From contig NZ_QBDT01000001.1 in assembly GCF_004124325.1 (NCBI RefSeq), forward strand, positions 4,774,001 through 4,838,000: 64,000 nt of DNA, read 5' to 3'. The position numbers and the translations under genes were made by a program. Below, piece by piece: positions 1 to 8,102 of the stretch. Source of the stretch: Streptomyces sp. L2. GTDB lineage: Bacteria > Actinomycetota > Actinomycetes > Streptomycetales > Streptomycetaceae. Positions within the stretch are counted from its first letter, which is position 1, and each line of letters begins with the position of its first letter. Under the pieces are notes generated by a model. The model worked only from the letters and a program-made list of their open reading frames with translations. It was not told where the DNA came from and made no database searches.

Positions 1-536
1 TTCTCGGCGGTCTGGCCCATCGCGATGTAGGCGTCGGGCAGCAGGCCGTCCTCGCGCGGGTCGTGCCAGGTCGAGCCCTCGGACCCGGCGACGGCGGCGG
101 TACGCGCCTCCGCCTCGGCGAACAGCGGGTTGTGCGTGTCCGGGAGGCCGTCGGAGCTGCCCTTGCCGAACCGCGAGACGGTCTCCACACCGGCCGAGAT
201 GAAGACGTCGCCCTCACCGGCCTTGATGGCGTGGAGGGCCATGCGGGAGGTCTGCAGGGAGGAGGAGCAGTACCGGGTGATGGTGCAGCCCGGCAGGTGG
301 TCCATGCCCATCTGCACGGCGACGATCCGGCCCAGGTTGTGGCCCTGCTCGCCGCCGGGGAGGCCGCAGCCCAGCATCAGGTCGTCGATGTCCCGCGGGT
401 CGAGCTCGGGGACCTTGGCGAGCGCCGCCTGGACGATGGTCGCGGTCAGGTCGTCGGGGCGCAGGTCCTTGAGGGAACCCTTGCCGGCGCGGCCGATGGG
501 GGAGCGGGCGGTCGAGACGATGACGGCTTCGGGCAT
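1..536 (-). CDS. Acetyl-CoA acetyltransferase (thiolase), 3' end outside window
   Basis: The first 178 residues of a thiolase are present; the gene runs off the left edge. The N-terminus MPEAVIVSTARSPIGRAGKG is the usual thiolase opening, and the acyl-accepting cysteine is visible as C90 in TRYCSSSLQT. Thiolases join or split acyl-CoA units, in fatty acid beta-oxidation or in acetoacetyl-CoA formation. Which direction applies here cannot be told, because the C-terminal His and Cys motifs are missing. The ATG at 536-534 was chosen because the conserved N-terminus begins there. It is followed on the same strand by nothing visible and preceded by the SGNH hydrolase gene, 160 bases away. Confidence 0.92.
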   Translation of the reverse strand, partial: MPEAVIVSTARSPIGRAGKGSLKDLRPDDLTATIVQAALAKVPELDPRDIDDLMLGCGLPGGEQGHNLGRIVAVQMGMDHLPGCTITRYCSSSLQTSRMALHAIKAGEGDVFISAGVETVSRFGKGSSDGLPDTHNPLFAEAEARTAAVAGSEGSTWHDPREDGLLPDAYIAMGQTAE

Positions 537-696
537 CACGGCTCCAGAGGGAAGATTGCAGGGCCGGTTGGGAAATTACCCGCCCGTACGGGAGAGGTCA
601 TCCGTGTCGCGGTGTGACGCTGACCGCAATTTACTAAGCGCTTGCTTTGCGCGTCCCTCGCGGGCCCGGTCGCCGGGTCCTCGTCTGGCCCGGTCC

Positions 697-1716
697 TCAG
701 GGCGACGGCGCCGCCGGTTCGGCCTCCGGGACCCGGCGCCGGCGCCGCCGCTTGAGCAGCGCCCAGGGGCCGCGCGGCCCCGTCGGCATCGCCGCCGTGA
801 CCTCCGTGCCCGCCTCCGACGCCGCCTCCGCGGCGGCGCGGGCCACCGGCAGGAACCCCTCGCGGCGGAACACGTCCGGCCGCTCCTCCTCGGCCGGCCA
901 CAGCCCCAGCGCCGCGCACACCGTCGGCAGGACGGCCATCGCGGCGGTCGCGTACCCCTCCGCCGAGGGGTGGTAGTTGTCCGGCCCGAACAGCTCCCGC
1001 GGATTCGCCTCGAACTCCGGGCCCAGCAGATCGCCGAGGGACACCGTTCGTCCCCCCTGCTCCACCACCCCGATCGTCTGCGCCGCCGCCAACTGCCGCG
1101 AGGTCCGCCGGGCCAGCCAGCGCAGCGGCTGCTGCACCGGCTCGATGGTGCCGAGATCGGGGCAGGTGCCGACCACCACCTCCGCACCGGCCGTGCGCAG
1201 CCGTCGTACCGCCGCCGACAGGTGCCGTACCGAACGGGTCGGCGGCATCCGGTGGGTCACGTCGTTCGCCCCGACCATGATCACGCAGATGTCGGGGACG
1301 GGCGTCGGCGCCGCGAGGGCCAGCGCCACCTGCCGGTCCAGGTCGTCCGACTGGGCCCCCGGCAGCGCCACGTTCCGCAGCTCCACCGGCCGCTCCGCCA
1401 CCGCCGCGAGACCCGACGCCAGCAGCGCCCCCGGGGTCTGCCCGGACCGGTGCACCCCCTGCCCGGCGGCCGTGGAGTCGCCCAGCATGGTCAGCCGGAG
1501 GGGAGGTTCGCCGGGGATGTCGTACGCGTGGCCGTACACCCCGTCGGCGACCGGCACCCGCCCGCCGCTGCCGTTGCCCACATGGCGCCGGGCCAGCCGC
1601 ACCTCGGCCAGCAGCAGACCCACGGCGGCCGCACCGACCAGCCCCGCCCCGCCACCGCCGTACGCCGCCCCGGCCGCGATACGCCGGGCCACTCTCGCCC
1701 TCGACATGCTCGTCAT
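697..1716 (-). CDS. Membrane-anchored or exported SGNH/GDSL hydrolase
   Basis: A 339-residue protein of the SGNH hydrolase (lipase/esterase) fold. After a basic N-terminus, a hydrophobic Gly/Ala-rich segment (about residues 13-37) looks like a signal anchor. The catalytic blocks follow: GDS at 79-81 (nucleophile Ser81), GAND in the middle (block III Asn) and DNYHPSAEGY near the C-terminus (block V Asp and His). The C-terminus is rich in Arg and Pro. The substrate is unknown; exported SGNH enzymes often act on esters or acetyl groups. The ATG at 1716 has GGAGGTGG nine bases upstream; an in-frame ATG at 1707 is the alternative. The gene is divergent from cystathionine beta-synthase. Confidence 0.85.
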   Translation of the reverse strand: MTSMSRARVARRIAAGAAYGGGGAGLVGAAAVGLLLAEVRLARRHVGNGSGGRVPVADGVYGHAYDIPGEPPLRLTMLGDSTAAGQGVHRSGQTPGALLASGLAAVAERPVELRNVALPGAQSDDLDRQVALALAAPTPVPDICVIMVGANDVTHRMPPTRSVRHLSAAVRRLRTAGAEVVVGTCPDLGTIEPVQQPLRWLARRTSRQLAAAQTIGVVEQGGRTVSLGDLLGPEFEANPRELFGPDNYHPSAEGYATAAMAVLPTVCAALGLWPAEEERPDVFRREGFLPVARAAAEAASEAGTEVTAAMPTGPRGPWALLKRRRRRRVPEAEPAAPSP

Positions 1717-1877
1717 GCGCCGCCGCCACCTCCTCGTAGCCGTACACCCACTCCTTGCCCCGTACAGGCCGTGCGCCAATCTCGACAGGGAGTGAACGCC
1801 AGCCCCGCCCCACCCGCGGGCCGTAGGCTGGCGGAACCACTGACGACCAATGTTTTTGCAAGCAACCGGAGACAACG

Positions 1878-3269
1878 GTGCAATTCCACGACTCGATGAT
1901 CAGCCTCGTCGGCAACACCCCGCTGCTGCGGCTCAACAACGTGACCAAGGGCATCCGGGCGACCGTCCTGGCCAAGGTGGAGTACTTCAACCCGGGCGGT
2001 TCCGTGAAGGACCGCATCGCCCTGCGCATGATCGAGGCCGCCGAGCAGAGCGGCGAGCTGAAGCCGGGCGGCACGATCGTCGAGCCGACCAGTGGGAACA
2101 CCGGCGTCGGGCTCGCCATCGTGGCCCAGCAGAAGGGCTACAAGTGCATCTTCGTCTGCCCGGACAAGGTGAGCACCGACAAGATCAACGTGCTGCGCGC
2201 GTACGGGGCGGAGGTCGTGGTCTGCCCGACGGCCGTCGACCCCGAGCACCCGGACTCGTACTACAACGTCTCCGACCGGCTCGTCCGTGAGACCCCGGGC
2301 GCCTGGAAGCCCGACCAGTACTCCAACCCCAACAACCCGCTCTCCCACTATCACTCGACCGGCCCCGAGCTGTGGGAGCAGACCGAGGGGAAGATCACCC
2401 ACTTCGTGGCGGGCGTCGGCACCGGCGGCACCATCTCCGGTACCGGCCGCTACCTGAAGGACGCCAGCGACGGCACCGTCAAGGTCATCGGCGCCGACCC
2501 GGAGGGCTCCGTCTACTCCGGCGGCTCCGGCCGTCCCTACCTCGTGGAGGGCGTCGGCGAGGACTTCTGGCCGACCGCCTACGACCGGACCGTCGCCGAC
2601 GAGATCGTCGCCGTCTCCGACAAGGACTCCTTCCAGATGACCCGCCGCCTCGCCAAGGAGGAGGGCCTCCTGGTCGGCGGCTCCTGTGGCATGGCCGTCG
2701 TCGCCGCCCTGAAGGTCGCCGAACGCCTCACCGAGAACGACGTCGTCGTCGTCCTCCTCCCGGACAGCGGCCGGGGCTACCTCAGTAAGATTTTCAATGA
2801 TGAATGGATGGCCGACTACGGCTTCCTGGACGACGAGGGCTCCAGCTCCCGCGTCGGCGACGTCCTGAACGACAAGGCGGGCGGCCACATCCCGTCCCTG
2901 GTGCACATGCACCCGGAGGAGACCGTCGGGCAGGCCATCGAGGTGCTGCGCGAGTACGGCGTCTCGCAGATGCCCGTCGTCAAGCCGGGCGCCGGCCACC
3001 CGGACGTGATGGCCGCCGAGGTCGTCGGCTCGGTCGTGGAACGCGAGCTGCTGGACGCCCTGTTCAGCAAGCGGGCCTCGCTGGAGGACCCGCTGGAGAA
3101 GCACATGTCCGCCCCGCTGCCGCAGGTCGGCTCCGGCGAGCCGGTCGGCGACCTGATGACGGTGCTGGGCTCGGCGGACGCGGCGATCGTCCTGGTCGAG
3201 GGCAAGCCGACCGGCGTGGTCAGCCGCCAGGACCTGCTGGCCTTCCTCGCCAAGGGCGGCAACAAGTAG
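1878..3269 (+). CDS. cbs: Cystathionine beta-synthase with C-terminal CBS domain pair
   Basis: This 463-residue fold-type II PLP enzyme condenses serine with homocysteine to give cystathionine, the first step of reverse transsulfuration. The PLP lysine is K44 in GGSVKDR; the substrate loop TSGNTG is at 71-76 and the phosphate loop GTGGTISG follows at about residues 178-185. The C-terminal third (about 335-460) is a tandem CBS regulatory domain. That domain, together with the length, separates it from the shorter cysteine synthases. The start is GTG at 1878 with a GGAGA-type site just upstream. A stand-alone transcription unit is likely: the upstream gene is divergent and the downstream gene convergent. 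Confidence 0.93.
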   Translation: MQFHDSMISLVGNTPLLRLNNVTKGIRATVLAKVEYFNPGGSVKDRIALRMIEAAEQSGELKPGGTIVEPTSGNTGVGLAIVAQQKGYKCIFVCPDKVSTDKINVLRAYGAEVVVCPTAVDPEHPDSYYNVSDRLVRETPGAWKPDQYSNPNNPLSHYHSTGPELWEQTEGKITHFVAGVGTGGTISGTGRYLKDASDGTVKVIGADPEGSVYSGGSGRPYLVEGVGEDFWPTAYDRTVADEIVAVSDKDSFQMTRRLAKEEGLLVGGSCGMAVVAALKVAERLTENDVVVVLLPDSGRGYLSKIFNDEWMADYGFLDDEGSSSRVGDVLNDKAGGHIPSLVHMHPEETVGQAIEVLREYGVSQMPVVKPGAGHPDVMAAEVVGSVVERELLDALFSKRASLEDPLEKHMSAPLPQVGSGEPVGDLMTVLGSADAAIVLVEGKPTGVVSRQDLLAFLAKGGNK

Positions 3270-3285
3270 CGGACGCCCCGGAACG

Positions 3286-3317
3286 CCCGCCCGCGTCAGG
3301 CTTCTGAGCCGGGCGGG
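3286..3317. terminator. Hairpin between convergent cbs and membrane-protein genes
   Basis: An 8-bp perfect stem, CCCGCCCG (3286-3293) with CGGGCGGG (3310-3317), lies between the stop codons of two convergent genes. It could end transcription from either side. There is no T-run, as is usual in Streptomyces. Confidence 0.5.
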
Positions 3318-3320
3318 TGC

Positions 3321-3752
3321 TCAGCGGTCGTCGTCCTTGGCGGAGCGGCGGCCGCGGGTGGTGAGGAGTTCGGGGTTGGCGCGGACCGCCTGGGCCGCGT
3401 TGACGCCGACGACGCCGATCCAGGTGGCGACGATGCCGGACATGCCCCCGAAGGCGCCGCCGATCGCGGACAGGGGGATCGCCAGGACCAGGGAGACCAG
3501 CGCGAAACCGAAGCGCTCGGCCCAGGAGTCGGCGGACCGGGAGGGCCGGCCGCCGCGCGCGGCCGCCATCTGCTGCTCGGCCAGGTGGCGGCGGACCCGG
3601 CGGTCCACGGTGTCGTCGATGCGCTGCTCGACCTTCTCCAGGAAGGAGTCCACGAGCGCGGAGTCGTAGTCCTCGCCCAGTTCTCTGCGTGCCCGCACGG
3701 TGGCGTCGAGGTCCTTCCCGAGGTCGGCGCCACGCGAGTCCAGTGTGCTCAT
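3321..3752 (-). CDS. Small integral membrane protein of unknown function
   Basis: 143 residues. The first ~65 residues are charged and predicted helical, with many Glu, Arg and Asp. Two hydrophobic stretches follow (about 84-102 and 106-124), then a short basic tail ending in KDDDR. This suggests a two-pass membrane protein with a long cytoplasmic N-terminal helix. I do not recognise a named family. It converges on cbs and diverges from the RpiR-type regulator gene. Confidence 0.75.
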   Translation of the reverse strand: MSTLDSRGADLGKDLDATVRARRELGEDYDSALVDSFLEKVEQRIDDTVDRRVRRHLAEQQMAAARGGRPSRSADSWAERFGFALVSLVLAIPLSAIGGAFGGMSGIVATWIGVVGVNAAQAVRANPELLTTRGRRSAKDDDR

Positions 3753-3831
3753 GCGGACACCATAGGAAGCGGGCCCGTCCGGTGCACTGGGGACAGCCCC
3801 CCTGTCCGGCGTGCCGTTCTCCCCCCTCCCG

Positions 3832-3849
3832 CTGTATAACGGTATGCAG
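3832..3849 (+). promoter_or_regulatory. Candidate promoter -10 inside an imperfect palindrome
   Basis: CTGTATA-ACGG-TATGCAG is an inverted repeat with one mismatch per arm. It contains TATAAC (3835-3840), a plausible -10 element, about 90 bases upstream of the regulator start. A repressor-sized palindrome on top of the -10 would suit autoregulation by the RpiR-type protein. This is inference only. Confidence 0.4.
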
Positions 3850-3937
3850 AGACACCTTGTCTGAATACGAAGGTGGGAGGCGGACCCCGGCGCTGTACTC
3901 TCCCGGGGCGGCGAGACATCTTGAGGGGGAGTACGCC

Positions 3938-4780
3938 ATGAGCGCGACCGACAGCCCTGCGACCCGGTTGCAGGCGCTCTTCGAGGGGCACCGGCTCACG
4001 CCCACCCAGCGCCGTATCGCGCACAGCATGGTGCGGCGGGCCGCCGACGTGCCCTTCCTGTCCAGCGTGGAGCTCGCCGACCTGGCCGGGGTCAGCCAGC
4101 CGTCGGTGACCCGGTTCGCGGTCGCGCTCGGCTTCGACGGCTACCCGGCGCTGCGTAAGCACCTGCGCGAGGTCGTGCCGGCGGAACCGGCCGCCGAGGC
4201 AGGCGTGTTCAACGAGTACCAGCAGGCCGTCGAGGCCGAGATCGAGAACCTCCGGCACCTCGCGGAGGTCCTCGCCGACCCGCGGCCCGTGCAGAAGGCC
4301 GGCCGGATCCTGGCCGCCTCCCGCCCGCTGCCGGTGCTCGGCCTGCGCGCCGCCGCCTCGCAGGCGTACGGCTTCTCCTACTTCGCCGCCAAGGTCCATC
4401 CCGACGTCCGGCTGCTCCACGAGGGCGGCACGATGATCGAGGACCGCATCGACGCCGCCGTCCGCGCCGGCGCCACCGCCCTGCTCTGCTTCGCCCTGCC
4501 CCGGCACCCGCGCGAGGTCGTCGACACCCTCGCCTACGCCAAGGAGGCCGGGCTGACCGTCGTCACGGTCGCGGACTCCGCGTTCGCGCCGGTCGCCAAG
4601 TACTCCGACCTGCTGCTGCCCGCCGCCGTGGGCACCGGGCTCGCCTTCGACACCGCGTGCGCGCCGATGCTGCTCGGCCGGGTGCTGCTGGAGGCGCTCT
4701 GCGACGACCTGCCGCAGGCGCAGGCCCGGCTGGAGGAGTTCGACGCGAACGCGGCCGCCCGCGGGCTCTTCGTCGACTGA
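3938..4780 (+). CDS. MurR/RpiR family transcriptional regulator
   Basis: A 280-residue regulator with an N-terminal RpiR-type helix-turn-helix (about residues 8-85; the recognition segment contains LAGVSQPSVTRFAVALGFDGYPALR). A SIS sugar-phosphate-binding domain follows (about 115-250). Family members sense phosphosugars or related metabolites and regulate catabolic genes. No obvious target gene sits beside it, so its ligand is unknown. The ATG at 3938 is preceded by GAGGGGGAG. The upstream region carries a palindrome over a possible -10. Confidence 0.88.
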   Translation: MSATDSPATRLQALFEGHRLTPTQRRIAHSMVRRAADVPFLSSVELADLAGVSQPSVTRFAVALGFDGYPALRKHLREVVPAEPAAEAGVFNEYQQAVEAEIENLRHLAEVLADPRPVQKAGRILAASRPLPVLGLRAAASQAYGFSYFAAKVHPDVRLLHEGGTMIEDRIDAAVRAGATALLCFALPRHPREVVDTLAYAKEAGLTVVTVADSAFAPVAKYSDLLLPAAVGTGLAFDTACAPMLLGRVLLEALCDDLPQAQARLEEFDANAAARGLFVD

Positions 4781-4901
4781 CGGGATGTGAGGCGCGGGGC
4801 CGGGGCGGGCCCGCTCTCAGACTCGTCTCAGGTTCTCCCCCTAGCGTGCTCCCGCACACGTTCACAGGCGCATTGCGGACAACGTGACACGGGAGGCTGA
4901 C

Positions 4902-5486
4902 GTGGCGCGCGGAGGACAGGGACTGGCCAGGGTGGCCGTCGTCGTACGGGCGGGCGCCGCCCCGCTGTGGTGGTGCGGGGTGTTCGCCGCCGCGATCGGG
5001 GTGCTGCCGCCCGGGGTGACCGGGCGGCGGATCGGGGTCCTGGGCGGAGCCGCGCTGTTCCTCGTCTCCGCCGCCGTCGTCACGCTGCTGCGCCGCGGCC
5101 GGTACGCCGCCCTCGCGCGCGGGGCCGCCCGCGCGGGCAAGTACGACACCCTGCAGGACCGTGCGGTCACCGTGCGCGCCTGGCGCCGGGGCCACCGCTG
5201 GTGGCTGCTGCTGGCGTTCGCCGCCGCGCTCGGCAGTTCCTTCGCCGTGCCCGCGGCCGGCGGCATGCTGCTCGCCGGGACCGGTGCCGGGCTGCGGCTG
5301 AAGGCCGCGTGGCTCGGGCGGCGCGAGCGGGCGGAGCAGACCCTGCTGTGGGTGCGCGTGGACTGGCTCGACGGGCGCGGCGGCAATCCGGCGGGTACGG
5401 CGGTCAAGGCCCTGCGCGGCACGGGCGTCGCGGCCGGCGACGCCGCCCCGGGAGGCGCCCGCCGCCGTACCGCCGCTCTCGCCTGA
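4902..5486 (+). CDS. Membrane protein of unknown function
   Basis: 194 residues from GTG 4902, which has GGGAGG five bases upstream; an in-frame GTG at 4884 lacks such a site. Hydrophobic segments lie at about 18-36, 43-62 and 105-135, separated by a basic loop containing repeated Arg. The C-terminus is soluble and basic. No family is recognised. It converges on the Roadblock cluster with only 52 bases between the stop codons. Confidence 0.7.
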   Translation: MARGGQGLARVAVVVRAGAAPLWWCGVFAAAIGVLPPGVTGRRIGVLGGAALFLVSAAVVTLLRRGRYAALARGAARAGKYDTLQDRAVTVRAWRRGHRWWLLLAFAAALGSSFAVPAAGGMLLAGTGAGLRLKAAWLGRRERAEQTLLWVRVDWLDGRGGNPAGTAVKALRGTGVAAGDAAPGGARRRTAALA

Positions 5487-5538
5487 TCGAGGGTCCGTAG
5501 CTCCGGATCGCGGGTTCCTGGACCTCCGGCGAGGGTTC

Positions 5539-5913
5539 CTAGACCTCCAGTTCCGCCTCGATCCGCTTCAGCTGGTGGCGGGCCATGGCCAGGTTGGCGC
5601 GGGCCGCGTCCAGGACGAGGTAGAGGAAGAGGCCGTTGCCACCGCGGCCCTTGAGCAGGCGGACCAGGTGGTACTGGTCCGTCAGCGTGATCAGGATGTC
5701 CTCGATCTCGGCGTTGAGGCCCAGGTGTTCCATGGTGCGCATCTTGGCGCGGATCACGTCGGTGTTGCCGGCGGCGGCCACGTTCAGGTCGAAGTCCTTG
5801 CTGCCGCCGATCGTGCCCAGCGCCATGCCGCTGGTGTAGTCGACGAGCGCGGCGCCGGTCGCTCCCTCGATGGAGGTGAGTGCTTCCTTCAGCGCGGTCT
5901 CGGTGTTGGCCAT
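5539..5913 (-). CDS. Roadblock/LC7 domain protein (last gene of cluster)
   Basis: A 124-residue single-domain Roadblock/LC7 protein. Its opening, IEGATGAALVDYTSGMALGTIGG, is the signature of actinobacterial conservon-type Roadblock proteins, which usually act as partners or GTPase-activating factors for Ras-like small GTPases (MglB type). It is last in a four-gene minus-strand cluster and follows the second Roadblock gene by 9 bases. A good GAGAGGG site precedes the ATG. No GTPase or histidine kinase gene is nearby, so the usual conservon partners are absent from this window. Confidence 0.88.
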   Translation of the reverse strand: MANTETALKEALTSIEGATGAALVDYTSGMALGTIGGSKDFDLNVAAAGNTDVIRAKMRTMEHLGLNAEIEDILITLTDQYHLVRLLKGRGGNGLFLYLVLDAARANLAMARHQLKRIEAELEV

Positions 5914-5922
5914 GATGCCCTC

Positions 5923-6435
5923 TCAGTTCTCGGTTGTGGTGTGTGCCTCGACGGCGGTGGTGGTGGTCGTGCGGGGTGTGCGGGGGGTCCGGGTGCGCGT
6001 CGTGGGGGCGCGGGAGGTGCTCCTGGCGGTGCGTGGCGGTGGGGGTGCGGCGGCCTCGGCCGCGTCCAGCAGCTCACCGATGCGGGCGCCGGCCCGGCGG
6101 CCCTCCAGGTGCAGCCGGCCGACGTTGACCCGGTCCTGGGCGAGCAGCGTCAGTACGGCGGTGCGGCCGGCCGCGTAGGTGGCGACGTAGCCGTGCTCGC
6201 CGCGCACCAGCAGCTCCCGGAAGCCGCCGTTGCCGGTGGCGTCGGCGACGCGTACGGCGACGCCGAGCGCGGCGGCGGTGAGCGCGGCCAGGCCCTCCGG
6301 GTCGACTCCGGGGGTGTCCTCGGCCACGACGAGTCCGTCGACTCCGGCCGCGAGGGCGCCGGTGAGCTGCGGTACGCGGGTGCGCAGCCGGCGCAGTTCG
6401 TCCCGGACGGTCTCCAGGTCCTGTTGGGGCACCAT
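5923..6435 (-). CDS. Roadblock/LC7-like protein with Thr/Arg-rich tail
   Basis: 170 residues. The first ~115 residues fit a Roadblock/LC7 fold, including a VDGLVVAED segment equivalent to the ALVD strand and LAALTAAALG. The C-terminal ~45 residues are low complexity (Pro, Thr, Arg). The ATG at 6435 was chosen because GAGAGGAG lies seven bases upstream; an earlier in-frame ATG at 6486 overlaps the end of the preceding gene and has no such site. It sits between the large repeat protein (31 bases upstream) and the last Roadblock gene. Confidence 0.8.
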   Translation of the reverse strand: MVPQQDLETVRDELRRLRTRVPQLTGALAAGVDGLVVAEDTPGVDPEGLAALTAAALGVAVRVADATGNGGFRELLVRGEHGYVATYAAGRTAVLTLLAQDRVNVGRLHLEGRRAGARIGELLDAAEAAAPPPPRTARSTSRAPTTRTRTPRTPRTTTTTAVEAHTTTEN

Positions 6436-6466
6436 CAGCTGTCTCCTCTCGGCGGGGCGGTGCCGT

Positions 6467-7525
6467 TCAAAGTGCCTCCAGCGCATCCCTGAGCCTCTTC
6501 AGCAGCGCGATGTCGGGGTCGGTGACCGGGGGTGGGGGCGGCGCCGGGACGGGTGCCGCGAGCACCGGCCGGAGGTGTCCGGCGGCCGCGAGCCGGCGGA
6601 CGTCCACAAGGGTGTGGAACGCCTGCCGGCCCAGGTCGCGGGCGATCTCGGGGGCGGTGCGGACGCCGTCGACCCGGTCCAGGACCGCCCGCCGGCGCGC
6701 GGTGACCGGCGGCGCGGCGACGGGGTCGGCGCGGATCAGTGGGACGCTGTCGGCCGCCGGGTCCGGCCAGAGGCGGTGCAGCAGCGCCCGGCGGCGCAGC
6801 GTCTCCCGCTCCAGCGCGGTGACCGGCACGGAGGGCAGGGAGCCGGGGTGGGCCGGGCCAGGCTGGGCCGTAGCAAGGTGGCCAGGACCCGTGCGGTGCG
6901 CGTCGGGGTGCGGCGGGCCGGGGTGGCCCGGGCCGGGGCTCGGTGCGCCGGGGTATGCCGCGTCGGGATGTGCCGGGCCGAGGTCGGCTGGGCCGGAGCT
7001 CGGTGCGCCGGGGTACGCCGCGTCGGGATGTGCCGAGTCGGGATAGGGCCGGCCGGGGTGGCCAGGACCCGTGCGGTGCGCGTCGGGGTGCGGTGCGTCC
7101 GTGTAGCGGAAGCGGCCCGGCGTGCTGCTCGGCGCCAGCGCGAAGTACGCGGCGTCGTACAGCGCGTCCAGGTGGCACAGTTCCAGCGCGCCCGTCGGCA
7201 GCAGCCCGGCGTCGAGCAGCAGCGCGGCGGCGTCCAGGGGGCCGGCGGAGCGTGCGGCCGCCCGCTGCCAGGCGGTCGCGGCCAGGGTGCCGTGGGCGGT
7301 GAGGAGCACGTCGAGGCCGGGTGCGAGGGGGCTCTCGGCGTAGACCACCCGGCCCTCGGCCAGGTGCAGGGTGCCGTGCTCGCGGACCAGGACGCCGGTG
7401 GCCCGCTCCTCGGCGAGCCGGGTGAGCATCGGCGAGAGCCCGTGCCCGGCGCCGCCGGCCCCCGGGGCCCGTACGGCCGCCCGGTGCCGCACCGGTAACG
7501 GCGGTGTCGTCCCGACCACGGTCAT
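6467..7525 (-). CDS. Large protein with 20-residue tandem repeats, Roadblock cluster
   Basis: 352 residues. The N-terminal ~120 residues (RLAEERATGVLVREHGTLHLAEGRVVYAESPL) resemble DUF4388-type domains found beside Roadblock and gliding-type GTPase modules. A Pro/His/Gly-rich region of in-frame 20-residue repeats follows (about residues 145-220). The C-terminus contains a helical segment with DGVRTAPEIARDLGRQAFHTLVDVRRLAAAGHL, resembling a winged-helix-like domain of the same family. The ATG at 7525 overlaps the stop of the first Roadblock gene (ATGA), which implies translational coupling. Function is unknown; a scaffold or signal-input role is only a guess. Confidence 0.8.
   Translation of the reverse strand: MTVVGTTPPLPVRHRAAVRAPGAGGAGHGLSPMLTRLAEERATGVLVREHGTLHLAEGRVVYAESPLAPGLDVLLTAHGTLAATAWQRAAARSAGPLDAAALLLDAGLLPTGALELCHLDALYDAAYFALAPSSTPGRFRYTDAPHPDAHRTGPGHPGRPYPDSAHPDAAYPGAPSSGPADLGPAHPDAAYPGAPSPGPGHPGPPHPDAHRTGPGHLATAQPGPAHPGSLPSVPVTALERETLRRRALLHRLWPDPAADSVPLIRADPVAAPPVTARRRAVLDRVDGVRTAPEIARDLGRQAFHTLVDVRRLAAAGHLRPVLAAPVPAPPPPPVTDPDIALLKRLRDALEAL
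6877..7093 (-). repeat. In-frame coding minisatellite, 60-bp period
   Basis: A 37-bp sequence at 6877-6913 recurs exactly at 7057-7093, 180 bp later. A second near-identical segment at 6938-6975 recurs 60 bp later at 6998-7035. All spacings are multiples of 60, so the unit is 20 codons and the reading frame is kept. The encoded motif centres on HPDA followed by Gly/Pro-rich residues. Confidence 0.85.
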
Positions 7526-7911
7526 CCCAGCACCAGCCGGGCGGCCATCTCGCCGAGCCGGATCCGCGCGAGTGCGAGGTTGCCCTCTTCGCGGCCGAGC
7601 CACAGGTGCAGGAAGACGCTGCTGTCGAAGGACGTGTCGACGAACCGCAGCAGGTGGTAGTTCTCGTGGTTGCAGACGATCACGTCTTCGACGGCCGGCC
7701 GTCCGTCCGTGGTCTCCCCGAGCGTGAACGCGCCGTGTTCGGCGGCCATGCGGGCGAGTTCGGCGGCCTCGGCGGCGGTGGTCTCGTGGTCCCCGCCGGG
7801 GGCCTCGCCGACCGTGCCGAGGGCCAGTCCGCTCGTCCAGTCCACCAGCGCGGCTCCCCGGGCGCCGGGCAGCCGCATCGCCTCCAGGAGGCACTCGTCG
7901 ATTCCGGGCAC
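7522..7911 (-). CDS. Roadblock/LC7 domain protein (first gene of cluster)
   Basis: 129 residues, a complete Roadblock/LC7 domain with the signature MRLPGARGAALVDWTSGLALGTVG near the N-terminus and a conserved ending ALARIRLGEMAARL that matches the last gene of the cluster. The GTG start at 7911 has GAGGGGA six bases upstream. The stop overlaps the start of the repeat-containing gene, so this is the first gene of a four-gene unit. The function would normally be regulation of a small GTPase, but none is encoded here. Confidence 0.87.
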   Translation of the reverse strand: MPGIDECLLEAMRLPGARGAALVDWTSGLALGTVGEAPGGDHETTAAEAAELARMAAEHGAFTLGETTDGRPAVEDVIVCNHENYHLLRFVDTSFDSSVFLHLWLGREEGNLALARIRLGEMAARLVLG

Positions 7912-8102
7912 CGTGGATCCCCTCCCCCCTCGTCATCCGGATGAGTGACGTTGACACTACGCACCGTGTACGCGAGGGGTGAGGGCTTTGGCATTTTCCG
8001 GTGGAACATGCGTCCGGCGTACTAGTGTTGGCCGATTGAAGTGTCTCCAGCGCGAGACGACCGCCGTACGACCCTTTTGTGGTCCGGCGCCGCCGGCGCG
8101 CG

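Noticed and set aside
6462..6486. Longer N-terminus for the second Roadblock protein (ATG 6486)
   Set aside because: No ribosome site; it overlaps the previous stop, whereas ATG 6435 has GAGAGGAG at proper distance.
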